A program made the position numbers and the translations under genes. Source: Betaproteobacteria bacterium HGW-Betaproteobacteria-3 (GTDB taxonomy: Bacteria; Pseudomonadota; Gammaproteobacteria; Burkholderiales; Burkholderiaceae_C). From it: a DNA stretch of 64,000 bases. The stretch covers positions 1 to 64,000 of the forward strand of contig PHCI01000020.1 of assembly GCA_002842205.1 (NCBI GenBank). The letters run 5' to 3'. Shown piece after piece: positions 43,413-51,940 of the stretch (positions within the stretch are counted from its first letter, which is position 1; the number at the start of each line of letters is the position of its first letter). A model generated the notes under the pieces. The model was given only the letters and a program-made list of their open reading frames with translations, was not told where the DNA came from and did not search any database.

Positions 43413-44627
43413 TCAGCCCAGGTACGCCACCCGGTCGCGCAGGGCAATGGCCCGCGCAAACAGCAGCGCCAGCACGATCAGAACCCCACCGCCCCCCGCC
43501 ACCACGGCGGCCGAGCCGATGCGGCCCAGCAGGGCCGCCGCCACCAGGACCCCCACCGACTGGCCCAGAAACAGCGCGCAGGCAAACAGCGTGACGCCCG
43601 TGCCACGGGCCTCGGGCGCCATCTGCGTGGCGTTGGTCTGCAGCGTGTTGTGCAGCATGAAAAAGCCGAACCCGGCCACCAGGCAGGCCGGCAGTGCCAG
43701 CGTCCAGTGCGGCACATAACCCAGCGCGACAAACGACAGCCCGAACAGCACACCGCCCACCCGCGTCAGGCCGGTTTCGCCCAGGCGGCGAATCAGCGCC
43801 CGCGCCACCACCATGTAGAGCATGCCCCCGGCGCCAAACAGCGCCACGATGGCACCCGCCGCCGACAGCGCCAGCCCCAGCCGCTGGTGCAGATGGGTGG
43901 CCACGATGGCCAAGGTGCCAAAGGCCGAAGCGCCTTCGACAAAAGCGGCCAACAGCACCACCCGCGACCACGGCCGCAGCACGATGCCGGCCGACTGGCG
44001 GACGAATCCGCCCGCCGGTCCGGGCACCGCCGCGGCGCCCGCCAGCGCGGGATCGCGTGCCCGCTGCTGGCGCCAGTCACGCCACAGCAACGCGCCCACC
44101 ACCAGGTACACCGCCGTCAGAAAGCCGAAGGCCCAGCGCCAGCCCAGCGTGTCGGTGAACAGGCCGCCCACCACCTGGCCGCCCACAATGCCGAAGGTGG
44201 AACCCAGCCCGAGTTTGGCCAGCATCTCCTGCCGCTGCTCATAGGGCACGGCGTCACCCACCCACGCCATCGACAGCGGAATCACCGCTGCCGCAAACAG
44301 GGCCACCAGCACCCGCGCCACCACCAGCATGGGCAGGGAAGCGGCGACCAGTGCCAGCAGGCTGCCCACGCTGCAGGCCAGTGTGGTGAGCATGACCATG
44401 CGGAACTTGCCAAAGCGGTCGCCCAGCGGGCCATACCAGAGTTGCGCCACGCCGTAGGTCACGGCGAACAGCGACACCACCTGGGCGGTGTCTGCCATGG
44501 ACGCTGAGAACGTCCGCGACAGCTCGGGCAGCATGGCGTCGCAAACGCGCTGCGTGACCATGCTGGCAAACGTGGCAAACGACAACAGCCGAATGGACCG
44601 CAGTGTGGTGGCGGGAACCTCGGCCAT
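43413..44627 (-). CDS. MFS transporter
   Basis: A 404-residue protein with about twelve membrane helices and MFS motif A (GPLGDRFGKFRM) after helix two. The second half has VGVLVAAALLGRIGSAAVV near the end. It is a drug/metabolite exporter-like DHA1-type protein; substrate unknown. Its start follows the hydrolase stop by 3 bp, so the two genes form an operon and may handle the same compound. Confidence 0.87.
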   Translation of the reverse strand: MAEVPATTLRSIRLLSFATFASMVTQRVCDAMLPELSRTFSASMADTAQVVSLFAVTYGVAQLWYGPLGDRFGKFRMVMLTTLACSVGSLLALVAASLPMLVVARVLVALFAAAVIPLSMAWVGDAVPYEQRQEMLAKLGLGSTFGIVGGQVVGGLFTDTLGWRWAFGFLTAVYLVVGALLWRDWRQQRARDPALAGAAAVPGPAGGFVRQSAGIVLRPWSRVVLLAAFVEGASAFGTLAIVATHLHQRLGLALSAAGAIVALFGAGGMLYMVVARALIRRLGETGLTRVGGVLFGLSFVALGYVPHWTLALPACLVAGFGFFMLHNTLQTNATQMAPEARGTGVTLFACALFLGQSVGVLVAAALLGRIGSAAVVAGGGGVLIVLALLFARAIALRDRVAYLG

Positions 44628-44630
44628 GGC

Positions 44631-45518
44631 TCAGCCCGCCGGCGCACTGCGGGGGTTCAGCGGCGCCGACAACGCCGCGGTCAGGGCCGCCATGAAGGCC
44701 GCAGGCGCCTCGAACTGCACCCAGTGGCCGGCACCGGCAATGCGGGTCATGCCGCGAAAGTCGGGGGCGCTGGCCACAAAGGCGGCTTCCAGCGCGTCCA
44801 TCCAGCCGCGGTACAGCGCGTCGTGCGCGCCGTAGATCGCATGCACCGGGCAGTGCACCTGCCGCAGCGACCGCGCCAGGATGTCGGTGCTGGAGAGGCG
44901 GCGGCGCGGCATGCGGTCGCGCATCACGTTGGCCACATGGAGCTGCAGCGCCAGCCCGTCGATCAGCGCCGCGTCGTGCAGCATGAGCACCGTCAGGTTG
45001 TGGCGGTGCACCACCTCCTGCGCGGCGGCCGTGGGCAGATGGCGCCAGCCCCTGAGCTCGAACAGCCGCTTGGGCGTGACGCCCATGGCCGGCGCGCCCA
45101 CCAGCACCAGCCGGCGTGCCAGCGCCGGGTGCGCCGCCAGCATCATGCCCGCCGTCATGCCGCCAAACGAGAAGCCCACGAGGTCGCACGCCACGCCGCC
45201 GGTGAGCTGCGCCAGGCCCGCCGACAGCGGTGCGATCAGCACATCGGCGTCGCCTTCGCCGGTGGGTGGCAGGGCCGAATCGCCAAACCCCGGCAGGTCG
45301 GGCACCAGCACGCGCCGCCCGGCGGCGGCCAGTGGCCCGATGGTGCGCACCCAGTGCGTCCAGCTGCCGCTGCCGCCGTGCAACAGCACCACCGGCGGCG
45401 CATCGCCTTCGGGGCCCCAGGCGTGCCAGACCATGACGCCATCGCCGCACGGGGTTTCAAGGCGCTGGGCGACGGCCAGCAATGCGGCGAGGGAGGCGTC
45501 GGGTGCGGGTTCAGACAT
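44631..45518 (-). CDS. Alpha/beta hydrolase
   Basis: A 295-residue hydrolase with VVLLHGGSGSWTHWVRTIGP (oxyanion region), the nucleophile elbow VGFSFGGMTAG and a His in GAGHWVQFEAP. It starts at 45518 (MSEPAPDAS). The AT-rich element (copy I) begins 4 bp upstream of the ATG, and no Shine-Dalgarno sequence is visible there. The native 5' region was therefore probably altered by the element. It heads the hydrolase-MFS transcription unit. Substrate unknown. Confidence 0.85.
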   Translation of the reverse strand: MSEPAPDASLAALLAVAQRLETPCGDGVMVWHAWGPEGDAPPVVLLHGGSGSWTHWVRTIGPLAAAGRRVLVPDLPGFGDSALPPTGEGDADVLIAPLSAGLAQLTGGVACDLVGFSFGGMTAGMMLAAHPALARRLVLVGAPAMGVTPKRLFELRGWRHLPTAAAQEVVHRHNLTVLMLHDAALIDGLALQLHVANVMRDRMPRRRLSSTDILARSLRQVHCPVHAIYGAHDALYRGWMDALEAAFVASAPDFRGMTRIAGAGHWVQFEAPAAFMAALTAALSAPLNPRSAPAG

Positions 45519-45521
45519 CAG

Positions 45522-45590
45522 AATAATTCAAAATAAATAGCAAACTATGACCATTTGACGGGGGCTAAGTGCCAATTTTATTCAAAAATC
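45522..45590 (+). repeat. AT-rich dispersed element, copy I, abutting a start codon
   Basis: AATAAATAGCAAACTATGAC, CATTTGACGGGGGCTAAG, then TGCCAATTTTATTCAAAAAT. It matches copies D, H and J closely. It occupies the start of the 226-bp interval between the divergent hydrolase and aroQ genes, where a promoter would be expected. Confidence 0.85.
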
Positions 45591-45744
45591 CTGCATCAAC
45601 CGGTGTCAGGAAGAACCGGCCATGGCGGGCGACGCCCGGTCCTTTCGCGCCATCCTATACTGCGCCCATGGAATCTTCGCGCGATCAGTGGCCGATGCCC
45701 AACGGCGGCCGATCGGCAGGCCACGCAGCTTTTCCGGGAACCCC

Positions 45745-46209
45745 ATGAAAACCATCCTCATTCTCAACGGCCCCAACCTCAACCTGCTGGGCACCCGCGA
45801 ACCCGAGCAATACGGCCACACCACGCTGGAAGACGTCGAGGCCCTGTGCGCCGACGCGGCCCAACGTCTGGGCTACCACGTGGAATGCTTCCAGAGCAAC
45901 TGGGAAGGCGCGCTGATCGACAAGATCCACGAATACGGCGCGCGCTTCAAGGCCGGCGAGGCGCTGGGCTGCGTGTTCAACCCCGGCGCGCTCACGCACA
46001 CCTCGGTCGCGCTCCACGACGCCATCAAGGGCGTGGACGGCCTGCCGGTGATCGAATGCCACATCAGCAACGTGCACGCGCGCGAGGCCTTCCGCCACCA
46101 CTCGTGGATCTCCCCCGCCGCCGCCGGCATCGTGGTCGGCTTCGGGGTGGACGGCTACGTCATCGCGATCGAAGGGCTGGTGCGCAAATCGGCAGCCGCC
46201 GCCAAGTAA
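45745..46209 (+). CDS. aroQ: Type II 3-dehydroquinate dehydratase
   Basis: A 154-residue dodecameric enzyme of the shikimate pathway (third step), interconverting 3-dehydroquinate and 3-dehydroshikimate. Features are [19 protein letters not shown] with the catalytic Tyr23, and [20 protein letters not shown] with the active-site His. The ATG at 45745 gives the standard length. It stands next to an aroE-like fragment, and aroC lies 1.7 kb further on the other strand. Confidence 0.95.
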   Translation: MKTILILNGPNLNLLGTREPEQYGHTTLEDVEALCADAAQRLGYHVECFQSNWEGALIDKIHEYGARFKAGEALGCVFNPGALTHTSVALHDAIKGVDGLPVIECHISNVHAREAFRHHSWISPAAAGIVVGFGVDGYVIAIEGLVRKSAAAAK

Positions 46210-46247
46210 ACCGCCTTCCCCGCCGCCACCACCCGTGTCGCGACGCC

Positions 46248-46450
46248 ATGATCAACGGCCACACCGAACTCATCGCCCACATCGGCTTTCCCACGCATGC
46301 GTTCAAGGCGTCGTGATCTACAGCCCGCATTTCGACCACGTCGGGGTCAACGTGTCCATGCCCATGGGCCACGAGTCGAGTGAAGACGCCGTGGCCCGGG
46401 TGCTGCCCGTGCTGCAGGAAACCGCCGGGGCGATGCGCAACCTGATCTGA
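46248..46450 (+). pseudogene. Shikimate dehydrogenase-like fragment with frameshift
   Basis: From ATG 46248 the frame reads MINGHTELIAHIGFPTHAFK, the N-terminus of the AroE/shikimate dehydrogenase family, and then meets TGA at 46314. A +1 shift continues the resemblance (VIYSPHFDHVGVNVSMPMG) to a stop at 46450. Residues after this have no clear AroE counterpart, and the C-terminal NADP domain is missing. The reading is a broken aroE-like gene, once paired with aroQ. The tail could alternatively come from another gene. Confidence 0.6.
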
Positions 46451-46460
46451 TTGCCGATCA

Positions 46461-46530
46461 AAATACTACTTTATAGATAGCAGACTTTATCCATTGGACG
46501 GGGGCTGATGGGCAAAAAAGCTTGTAAATC
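46461..46530 (+). repeat. AT-rich dispersed element, copy J
   Basis: AAATACTACTTTATAGATAG (opening hairpin), CAGACTTTATCCATTGG, then ACGGGGGCTGATGGGCAAA and an AAGCTTGTAAATC tail. It lies between the aroE-like fragment and the 3' end of the MFS gene. Confidence 0.85.
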
Positions 46531-46566
46531 GAAACCTGGACTGCCCTGCGGCCCCACCTACGCCAC

Positions 46567-47793
46567 CTACGCCACCGGCGCCCCCGGCGCCCCCGGCGCC
46601 CCCGCGCGCCGCTCCAGGCGCCAGACGCGGCCGGCGCAGGCCAGCGCAACCAGGCCTGTGCCGGCCGAGGCCCAGAACACGCTGGCCAGGCCAAAGCGCG
46701 TGCTGAGCACGCCGCCCACCAGCGAACCCAGCACCCCCGACAAACCGTAGCCCACCACCGTGTACAGCGCCTGCCCGCGACCGCGCAGCCGCCCGGGAAA
46801 GTGGTGGCTGAGCAGCGCGATGCAAACCGTGTGGTGGGCCGCAAAGGTCAAAACGTGCAGGGCCTGCGCCACGATCAGCCACGGCAACAGGTGGGCAGCC
46901 GTGGCCGTGATGCCCATGCGCAGCACCGTGGCCGCGGCGCACACCACGAGCCAGGCCGACAGGCTGAGCCGCGGCAACCAGCGCCCCTGGGTGAAGAACC
47001 CGCCGATCTCGATCACCACCGACACCGCCCACATCAGGCCGATGGTGGTTTTGGCGTAGCCCAGCGCGTCCAGGTACAGCGAAAAGAAAACGTAGATGCT
47101 GATGTGCGACAGCACGTGGAAAAAAATGGCCGCAAACAGCCACCGCACGACCGGCTGGCGCAACACCTTGCCCACGGGCGGGTGCGCGGTGTGGGTGGAC
47201 ACGGCTTCCCGCAGGTCGGGCAGGCACCAGGCGCTGAGCATGACCGCGCCCAGCGTGAGCAGCGTCCAGCCGGGAAAGTGGCGCATGCCAAAGGCGTCAA
47301 ACCAGGCGCCTGCGGCAAACACCGTGAGCAGGAACCCGGCCGACCCCCACAGGCGGATGCGGCCATAACGCCGCGCATCAAAGCCGCCGTCCTGGCTGAC
47401 CAGGTGCGCCATGGCGGCTTCGCTCATGGGCATCATGCCGCTGGTGTGCGTGAACATCACCAGCAGCACCAGCGCCAGCCCCACCACGCCCCAGTCAAAC
47501 CACAAACCCATGGCGGCCACCACCGCCACGGTGGCGCTGTAGCGCAGCAGACGCACGCGCTCGCCGGTCCGGTCGCTCAGGGTGCCCCAGGCATAGGGCG
47601 CGAACAGCCGGGTGGCCGACTGCACGGCGGTCAGCAGGCTGATCGTCACCAGGCTGAACCCCAGCTCCTTGAGCCACAGAGGCAGGTACGGGTTGAAAAA
47701 CCCGATGTGAGCAAAGTAGCTGGCGGAAAGCGCCGCAAACGGCACCAGGGTGGCGCGCCCCGGGGCGGCCCGGCGGCGGTCTGTCAACCCCAC
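46567..47793 (-). CDS. MFS transporter (PPP/nucleoside-permease-like)
   Basis: A 408-residue protein with about twelve helices, characteristic of the MFS_1-like/phenylpropionate permease group (FAHIGFFNPYLPLWLKELGF; RLFAPYAWGTLSDRTGERVR; VFFSLYLDALGYAKTTIGL). The C-terminus ends in a short Gly-Ala-Pro collagen-like repeat (GAPGAPGAPVA) written in tandem GGCGCCCCC units. The only start is a GTG at 47793 within a G+C-rich palindromic repeat, so the first residues (GLTDRRRAAPGR) may be recruited from that repeat. Substrate unknown. Confidence 0.82.
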   Translation of the reverse strand: MGLTDRRRAAPGRATLVPFAALSASYFAHIGFFNPYLPLWLKELGFSLVTISLLTAVQSATRLFAPYAWGTLSDRTGERVRLLRYSATVAVVAAMGLWFDWGVVGLALVLLVMFTHTSGMMPMSEAAMAHLVSQDGGFDARRYGRIRLWGSAGFLLTVFAAGAWFDAFGMRHFPGWTLLTLGAVMLSAWCLPDLREAVSTHTAHPPVGKVLRQPVVRWLFAAIFFHVLSHISIYVFFSLYLDALGYAKTTIGLMWAVSVVIEIGGFFTQGRWLPRLSLSAWLVVCAAATVLRMGITATAAHLLPWLIVAQALHVLTFAAHHTVCIALLSHHFPGRLRGRGQALYTVVGYGLSGVLGSLVGGVLSTRFGLASVFWASAGTGLVALACAGRVWRLERRAGAPGAPGAPVA

Positions 47794-47865
47794 GCTCCCC
47801 GCTTCGCGTGGTTCGCTGCCCCCCGAGGGGGCGTCGCCCGCCTTGGGGCGGCCCGGCGGCGGTCA
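47762..47865. repeat. G+C-rich palindromic repeat between an MFS gene and aroC
   Basis: CACGCTCCCCGCTTCGCGTG and CCCCCCGAGGGGGCG palindromes, followed by CCTTGGGGCGGCCCGG. The segment GGGGCGGCCCGGCGGCGGTC occurs at both ends (47763 and 47846) as a 20-bp direct repeat. Similar blocks occur inside gcvP (37126-37300). The repeat spans the 5' end of the MFS gene. Confidence 0.8.
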
Positions 47866-47884
47866 GGCATGAGCGGGGACACAG

Positions 47885-48982
47885 TTAGCGCGCAGAGGCC
47901 TTGATCGGCGGCTGCGCCAGCACCACGTCGGCGCACTGCGCGCGGTGGCGCAGGGCGTGTTCCATCACCACCAGCGCCAGCATGGCTTCGGCGATGGGGG
48001 TGGCGCGAATGCCCACGCAGGGGTCGTGGCGGCCTTTGGTGACGATCTCGGTCGGGTTGCCGTCGATGTCAATGGTTTCGCGCGGGCTGATGATCGAGCT
48101 GGTGGGCTTGATGGCGACCGACACCTCCAGGTCCTGCCCGGTGGTGATGCCCCCCAGCACGCCACCCGCATTGTTGGACCGGAAACCCTGCGGCGACAGC
48201 GAATCGCCGTGGGTGGTGCCGCGCTGCGTCACGCTGCCAAAGCCGGCCCCGATCTCCACGCCCTTGACCGCGTTGATGCCCATCATGGCGTAGGCGATGT
48301 CGGCGTCCATCTTGTCGAACAGCGGCTCGCCCAGACCCACGGGCACGCTGCTGGCCGTCACGCGCAGCCGCGCGCCGCAGGAGTCGCCGGCCTTGCGCAG
48401 CGCGTCCATGTAGGCCTCGAGGCGCGACACATCGGCCACGGGGGCGAAAAAGGCATTGTTGGGCACGTGGTCCCAGCTTTCGAAACCGATGACTTCGTCA
48501 CCGATCTGCGTCATGCAGCCCCGAAAGGTGGTGCCGTATTTTTCAGCCAGCCACTTCTTGGCCACGGCGCCGGCCGCCACCATGGGCGCTGTGAGCCGCG
48601 CCGACGAACGCCCGCCGCCGCGGGGGTCGCGCAGACCGTATTTGCGCCAGTAGGTGTAGTCGGCGTGGCCGGGGCGAAAGCGCTGGCCGATGTCACCGTA
48701 ATCCTTGCTGCGCTGGTCGGTGTTCGGGATCAACAGGCAGATCGGCGTACCCGTGGTCTGGCCCTGGTACACCCCCGAGAGAATCTGCACGGCGTCGGGC
48801 TCGTTGCGCTGGGTGACGTGGCGGCTGGTGCCGGGGCGGCGGCGGTCCAGGTCGGGCTGGATGTCGGCCTCGCTCAAGGCCAGGCCGGGCGGGCAGCCAT
48901 CGATCACGCAGCCGATGGCCGGGCCGTGCGACTCGCCAAAATTGGTGACTGCAAAAAGGGTTCCGAAGGTGTTGCCGCTCAT
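47885..48982 (-). CDS. aroC: Chorismate synthase
   Basis: A 365-residue FMN-dependent enzyme, the last step of the shikimate pathway (EPSP to chorismate). Signatures: [47 protein letters not shown], and RGGGRSSAR. Its length and termini match the family. It is divergent from the CBS gene's downstream end, with a compact spacer. The G+C-rich repeat family lies immediately downstream of its stop. Confidence 0.96.
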   Translation of the reverse strand: MSGNTFGTLFAVTNFGESHGPAIGCVIDGCPPGLALSEADIQPDLDRRRPGTSRHVTQRNEPDAVQILSGVYQGQTTGTPICLLIPNTDQRSKDYGDIGQRFRPGHADYTYWRKYGLRDPRGGGRSSARLTAPMVAAGAVAKKWLAEKYGTTFRGCMTQIGDEVIGFESWDHVPNNAFFAPVADVSRLEAYMDALRKAGDSCGARLRVTASSVPVGLGEPLFDKMDADIAYAMMGINAVKGVEIGAGFGSVTQRGTTHGDSLSPQGFRSNNAGGVLGGITTGQDLEVSVAIKPTSSIISPRETIDIDGNPTEIVTKGRHDPCVGIRATPIAEAMLALVVMEHALRHRAQCADVVLAQPPIKASAR

Positions 48983-49024
48983 GGGGCGATTATCCCTGAG
49001 CGGTGGCCACCCGGATGGGCGGGC

Positions 49025-49480
49025 TCAGGACTTTCCCGGTTCGTCTTCGGACGGCCAGTCGCGGATGTAAGCCTTGAGCATCTGGTTCTCGAAATTCTGG
49101 CTGTCCACCACGGATTTGGCCACATCGTAGAAGCTGATCACGCCCATCAGCATGCGCTTGTCCATGACAGGCATGTAGCGAGCGTGCCGGTCGAGCATCA
49201 TGCGGCGCACTTCGTCGAGTTCGGTCTCGGAGGTGCAGGTCAGCGGAGCGTCGTCCATGGCCTTGCGGACCCGGGTGGTGCCAATGGTTCCGCCGTTTTT
49301 GACCACCACCTGGATCACTTCGCGAAACGTGAGCATGCCGGTCAGGTCGCCATGGTCAATGACCACCAGCGAGCCGATGTCCTTGTCGGCCATGATCTCC
49401 ACGGCGCGCATGAGGGGTTCGTCGGGGTTGACGGTGTAAAGGGTGTTGCCCTTGACGCGCAGGATGTCAGCAACTTTCAT
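49025..49480 (-). CDS. CBS-domain pair protein
   Basis: A 151-residue protein consisting almost only of two CBS motifs (about 8-60 and 72-128; GSLVVIDHGDLTGMLTFREV and ARYMPVMDKRMLMGVISFYD). CBS pairs bind adenosyl ligands such as AMP or SAM and often regulate partner enzymes or channels. The ATG at 49480 has an AGGAGAACACC ribosome site; the in-frame extension upstream is not supported. No partner gene is fused. It is divergent from metY, 171 bp apart. Confidence 0.88.
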   Translation of the reverse strand: MKVADILRVKGNTLYTVNPDEPLMRAVEIMADKDIGSLVVIDHGDLTGMLTFREVIQVVVKNGGTIGTTRVRKAMDDAPLTCTSETELDEVRRMMLDRHARYMPVMDKRMLMGVISFYDVAKSVVDSQNFENQMLKAYIRDWPSEDEPGKS

Positions 49481-49651
49481 GGTGTTCTCCTCGTAGCGGG
49501 GCTGGCGATCGGCTGGGTGTTCTGGCTGGGTGTTCTTTTGAACTTTGAATATAGCCCACAATATTGATTCAATCCCTATAAAGATTCTGCGTCAAGCACG
49601 CCCGCCAACCCCGGGCCCGTGCGCGCCACGATTGTTTTTCTGGAGACCCCG

Positions 49652-50959
49652 ATGCCCGGCTACTCTGACCCCGGTTTCGACACCCTGGCCCTGCACGCCG
49701 GGGCGTCGCCCGACCCCGCCACCGGCGCCCGCGCCGTGCCCATCCACCTGACAACCTCGTTCGTCTTCGAGTCCAGCGACCACGCCGCGTCGCTGTTCAA
49801 CCTGGAGCGCGCCGGGCACGTTTACAGCCGCATCAGCAACCCGACCAACGCGGTGCTGGAGCAGCGCGTGGCGGCGCTCGAGGGCGGCATCGGCGCGATC
49901 GCCACCGCCAGCGGGCAGGCGGCACTGCACCTGGCCATCGCCACGCTGATGGGCGCGGGCTCGCACATTGTGGCTTCGACCGCGCTGTATGGCGGCAGCC
50001 AGAACCTGCTGCACTACACTCTGCGGCGCTTCGGCATCGACACCACTTTTGTGAAACCCGGCGACATCGACGGCTGGCGCGCGGCCGTTCGCCCCAACAC
50101 CAAGCTGCTGTTCGGCGAAACCGTGGGCAACCCGGGGCTGGACGTGCTGGACATCCCCACCGTGAGCGCCATCGCGCACGAAACCGGCGTGCCGCTGCTG
50201 GTGGACTCCACCCTCACCTCGCCCTGGCTCATGAAGCCGCTGGAGCACGGTGCCGACCTGGTGTACCACTCGGCCACCAAGTTCCTGAGCGGCCACGGCA
50301 CCGTGATCGGCGGCATCGTGGTGGACGGCGGCAGCTTCGACTGGGACGGCCCGCGCGCCGCCGGCCGATTTACCGAGCTGACCACGCCCTACGAGGGCTT
50401 TCACAACATGGTGTTCAGTGAGGAAAGCACCGTGGGCGCCTTCTTGCTGCGCGCGCGGCGCGAGGGCCTGCGTGACTTCGGTGCCTGCATGAGCCCGCAC
50501 ACGGCATGGCTGATCCTGCAGGGCATTGAAACCCTGTCGCTGCGCATGGCGCGCCACATGGAAAACACCCGAAAGGTGGTGGAGTTCCTGGCGGCGCACC
50601 CGTTTGTGGCGCGCGTGGGTCATCCACTGCTCGACTCGCACCCCAGCCACGCCCTGGCGCAAAAACTGCTGCCGCGCGGTGCCGGCTCAGTCTTCAGCTT
50701 TGACATGAAAGGCAGCCGCGAGCAGGGCAAGCAGTTCATCGAAACACTCAAGGTTTTCAGTCACCTGGCCAATGTGGGCGACTGCCGCAGCCTGGTGATC
50801 CACCCGGCCAGCACCACGCACTTTCGCATGAGCGACGAGGCGCTGGCCGGCGCCGGCATCACGCAGGGCACGATCCGCCTGTCGATCGGGCTGGAGGACG
50901 CAGACGACCTGATCGACGACCTCAAGCGGGCCTTGAAGGCGGCGGAGAAAGCAGCATGA
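49652..50959 (+). CDS. metY: O-acetylhomoserine (or O-succinylhomoserine) sulfhydrylase
   Basis: A 435-residue PLP enzyme of the Cys/Met metabolism family that forms homocysteine from acylhomoserine and sulfide. Features include PIHLTTSFVFESSDHAASLF, YSRISNPTNAVLEQRVAALE, and the PLP-lysine in YHSATKFLSGHG. Length and the VVDGGSFDW insertion suit the MetY (O-acetylhomoserine) group. TGGAGA precedes the ATG at 49652. The stop overlaps the start of the hydrolase downstream by 4 bp. Confidence 0.93.
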   Translation: MPGYSDPGFDTLALHAGASPDPATGARAVPIHLTTSFVFESSDHAASLFNLERAGHVYSRISNPTNAVLEQRVAALEGGIGAIATASGQAALHLAIATLMGAGSHIVASTALYGGSQNLLHYTLRRFGIDTTFVKPGDIDGWRAAVRPNTKLLFGETVGNPGLDVLDIPTVSAIAHETGVPLLVDSTLTSPWLMKPLEHGADLVYHSATKFLSGHGTVIGGIVVDGGSFDWDGPRAAGRFTELTTPYEGFHNMVFSEESTVGAFLLRARREGLRDFGACMSPHTAWLILQGIETLSLRMARHMENTRKVVEFLAAHPFVARVGHPLLDSHPSHALAQKLLPRGAGSVFSFDMKGSREQGKQFIETLKVFSHLANVGDCRSLVIHPASTTHFRMSDEALAGAGITQGTIRLSIGLEDADDLIDDLKRALKAAEKAA

Positions 50960-51786
50960 ACCTCACCGTCAACCACCACCGCACCTACTGCTACACCGGC
51001 GGCAAGCCTTTCGATGCGGCCAAGCCGACCGTCGTCTTCATCCACGGCGTGCTCAACGACCACAGCGTCTGGATCCTGCAGAGCCGCTACCTCGCCCACC
51101 ACGGCTGGAACGTGCTGGCGGTCGATCTGCCGGGCCACTGCAAGAGCGAAGGGGACGCCCCCGCCACGGTGGAGGAAGCCGCCGCCTTCATCGGCGCGCT
51201 GCTCGACGCCGCGGGCGTGAAAAAGGCCGCACTGGTCGGCCACAGCTGGGGCTCGCTGATTGCGCTGGAGGCCGCCGCCCGGCTCAAGGACCGCGTGACG
51301 CACCTCGTCCTGGTGGGCGCCGCTTACCCCATGAAGGTGTCGCAGGTGCTGCTGGACGCCTCGCTGAACAATCCCGAGGCAGGCATTCGCATGATCAACG
51401 TGTTCTCGCGATCGACGCTGGCCGCACCGCCTTCGGCGCTGGGCCCGGGCACCTGGGTGTACGGTGCCAACACGGCATTGAACCGCCGCGTGCTGCGCAG
51501 CAACCCCGGGGTCAATGTGTTTCACCGCGGCTTCACGGCCTGCAACAGTTACGCGGGCGGCGAGGCCGCCGTGCAGGCCCTGACCTGCCCGGTGCTTTTC
51601 TTGCTGGGCGCGCAAGACCAGATGACCCAGCCCAAAGCCGCGAAAGCGCTGATCGACCAGGCCCGCGCCCATGGCAAGGCAGTGCAGGTCACCCATCTGC
51701 CGGTCGGCCACCACCAGATGACCGAAACGCCCGAAGAGACACTGTTTGCGATTCGGGATTTTCTGGCGGAGGACAGCGCCGCCTGA
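50956..51786 (+). CDS. Alpha/beta hydrolase coupled to metY
   Basis: A 276-residue hydrolase with VVFIHGVLNDHSVWILQSRY, the nucleophile Ser in GHSWGSLIALEA and a His in VGHHQMTETPEETL. It is translationally coupled to metY (ATGA overlap). The family includes esterases and haloperoxidase-like enzymes; substrate unknown. Coupling suggests a role linked to homocysteine/methionine metabolism, but nothing in the sequence proves that. Confidence 0.85.
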   Translation: MNLTVNHHRTYCYTGGKPFDAAKPTVVFIHGVLNDHSVWILQSRYLAHHGWNVLAVDLPGHCKSEGDAPATVEEAAAFIGALLDAAGVKKAALVGHSWGSLIALEAAARLKDRVTHLVLVGAAYPMKVSQVLLDASLNNPEAGIRMINVFSRSTLAAPPSALGPGTWVYGANTALNRRVLRSNPGVNVFHRGFTACNSYAGGEAAVQALTCPVLFLLGAQDQMTQPKAAKALIDQARAHGKAVQVTHLPVGHHQMTETPEETLFAIRDFLAEDSAA

Positions 51787-51846
51787 GCTTTTTTCGGAGG
51801 TGATGGGATATCCCGGAGTGGATTGACGCAGCGTTGTGCGCTCGGA

Positions 51847-51888
51847 CTGATCAAGATCAATCAAAGCCGACAGGGATGGACGTACGAT
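51847..51888 (+). promoter_or_regulatory. Class II FNR/Anr promoter of the ubiUVT operon
   Basis: CTGATcaagATCAA (51847-51860) matches TTGAT-N4-ATCAA at nine of ten positions. TACGAT (51883-51888) is a -10-like hexamer 22 bp downstream, which places the box centre near -41.5. That is the standard geometry of FNR-activated promoters, and the operon makes ubiquinone without oxygen. Confidence 0.7.
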
Positions 51889-51940
51889 CCCGTGCACTGT
51901 CAGGGCGCCGTTCCGGGGCCTGCGTCAAAAACCCACCTGC

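Noticed and set aside
46571-46610. Tandem GGCGCCCCC units
   Set aside because: They encode the Gly-Ala-Pro tail of the MFS protein; a simple sequence tract rather than a separate element.
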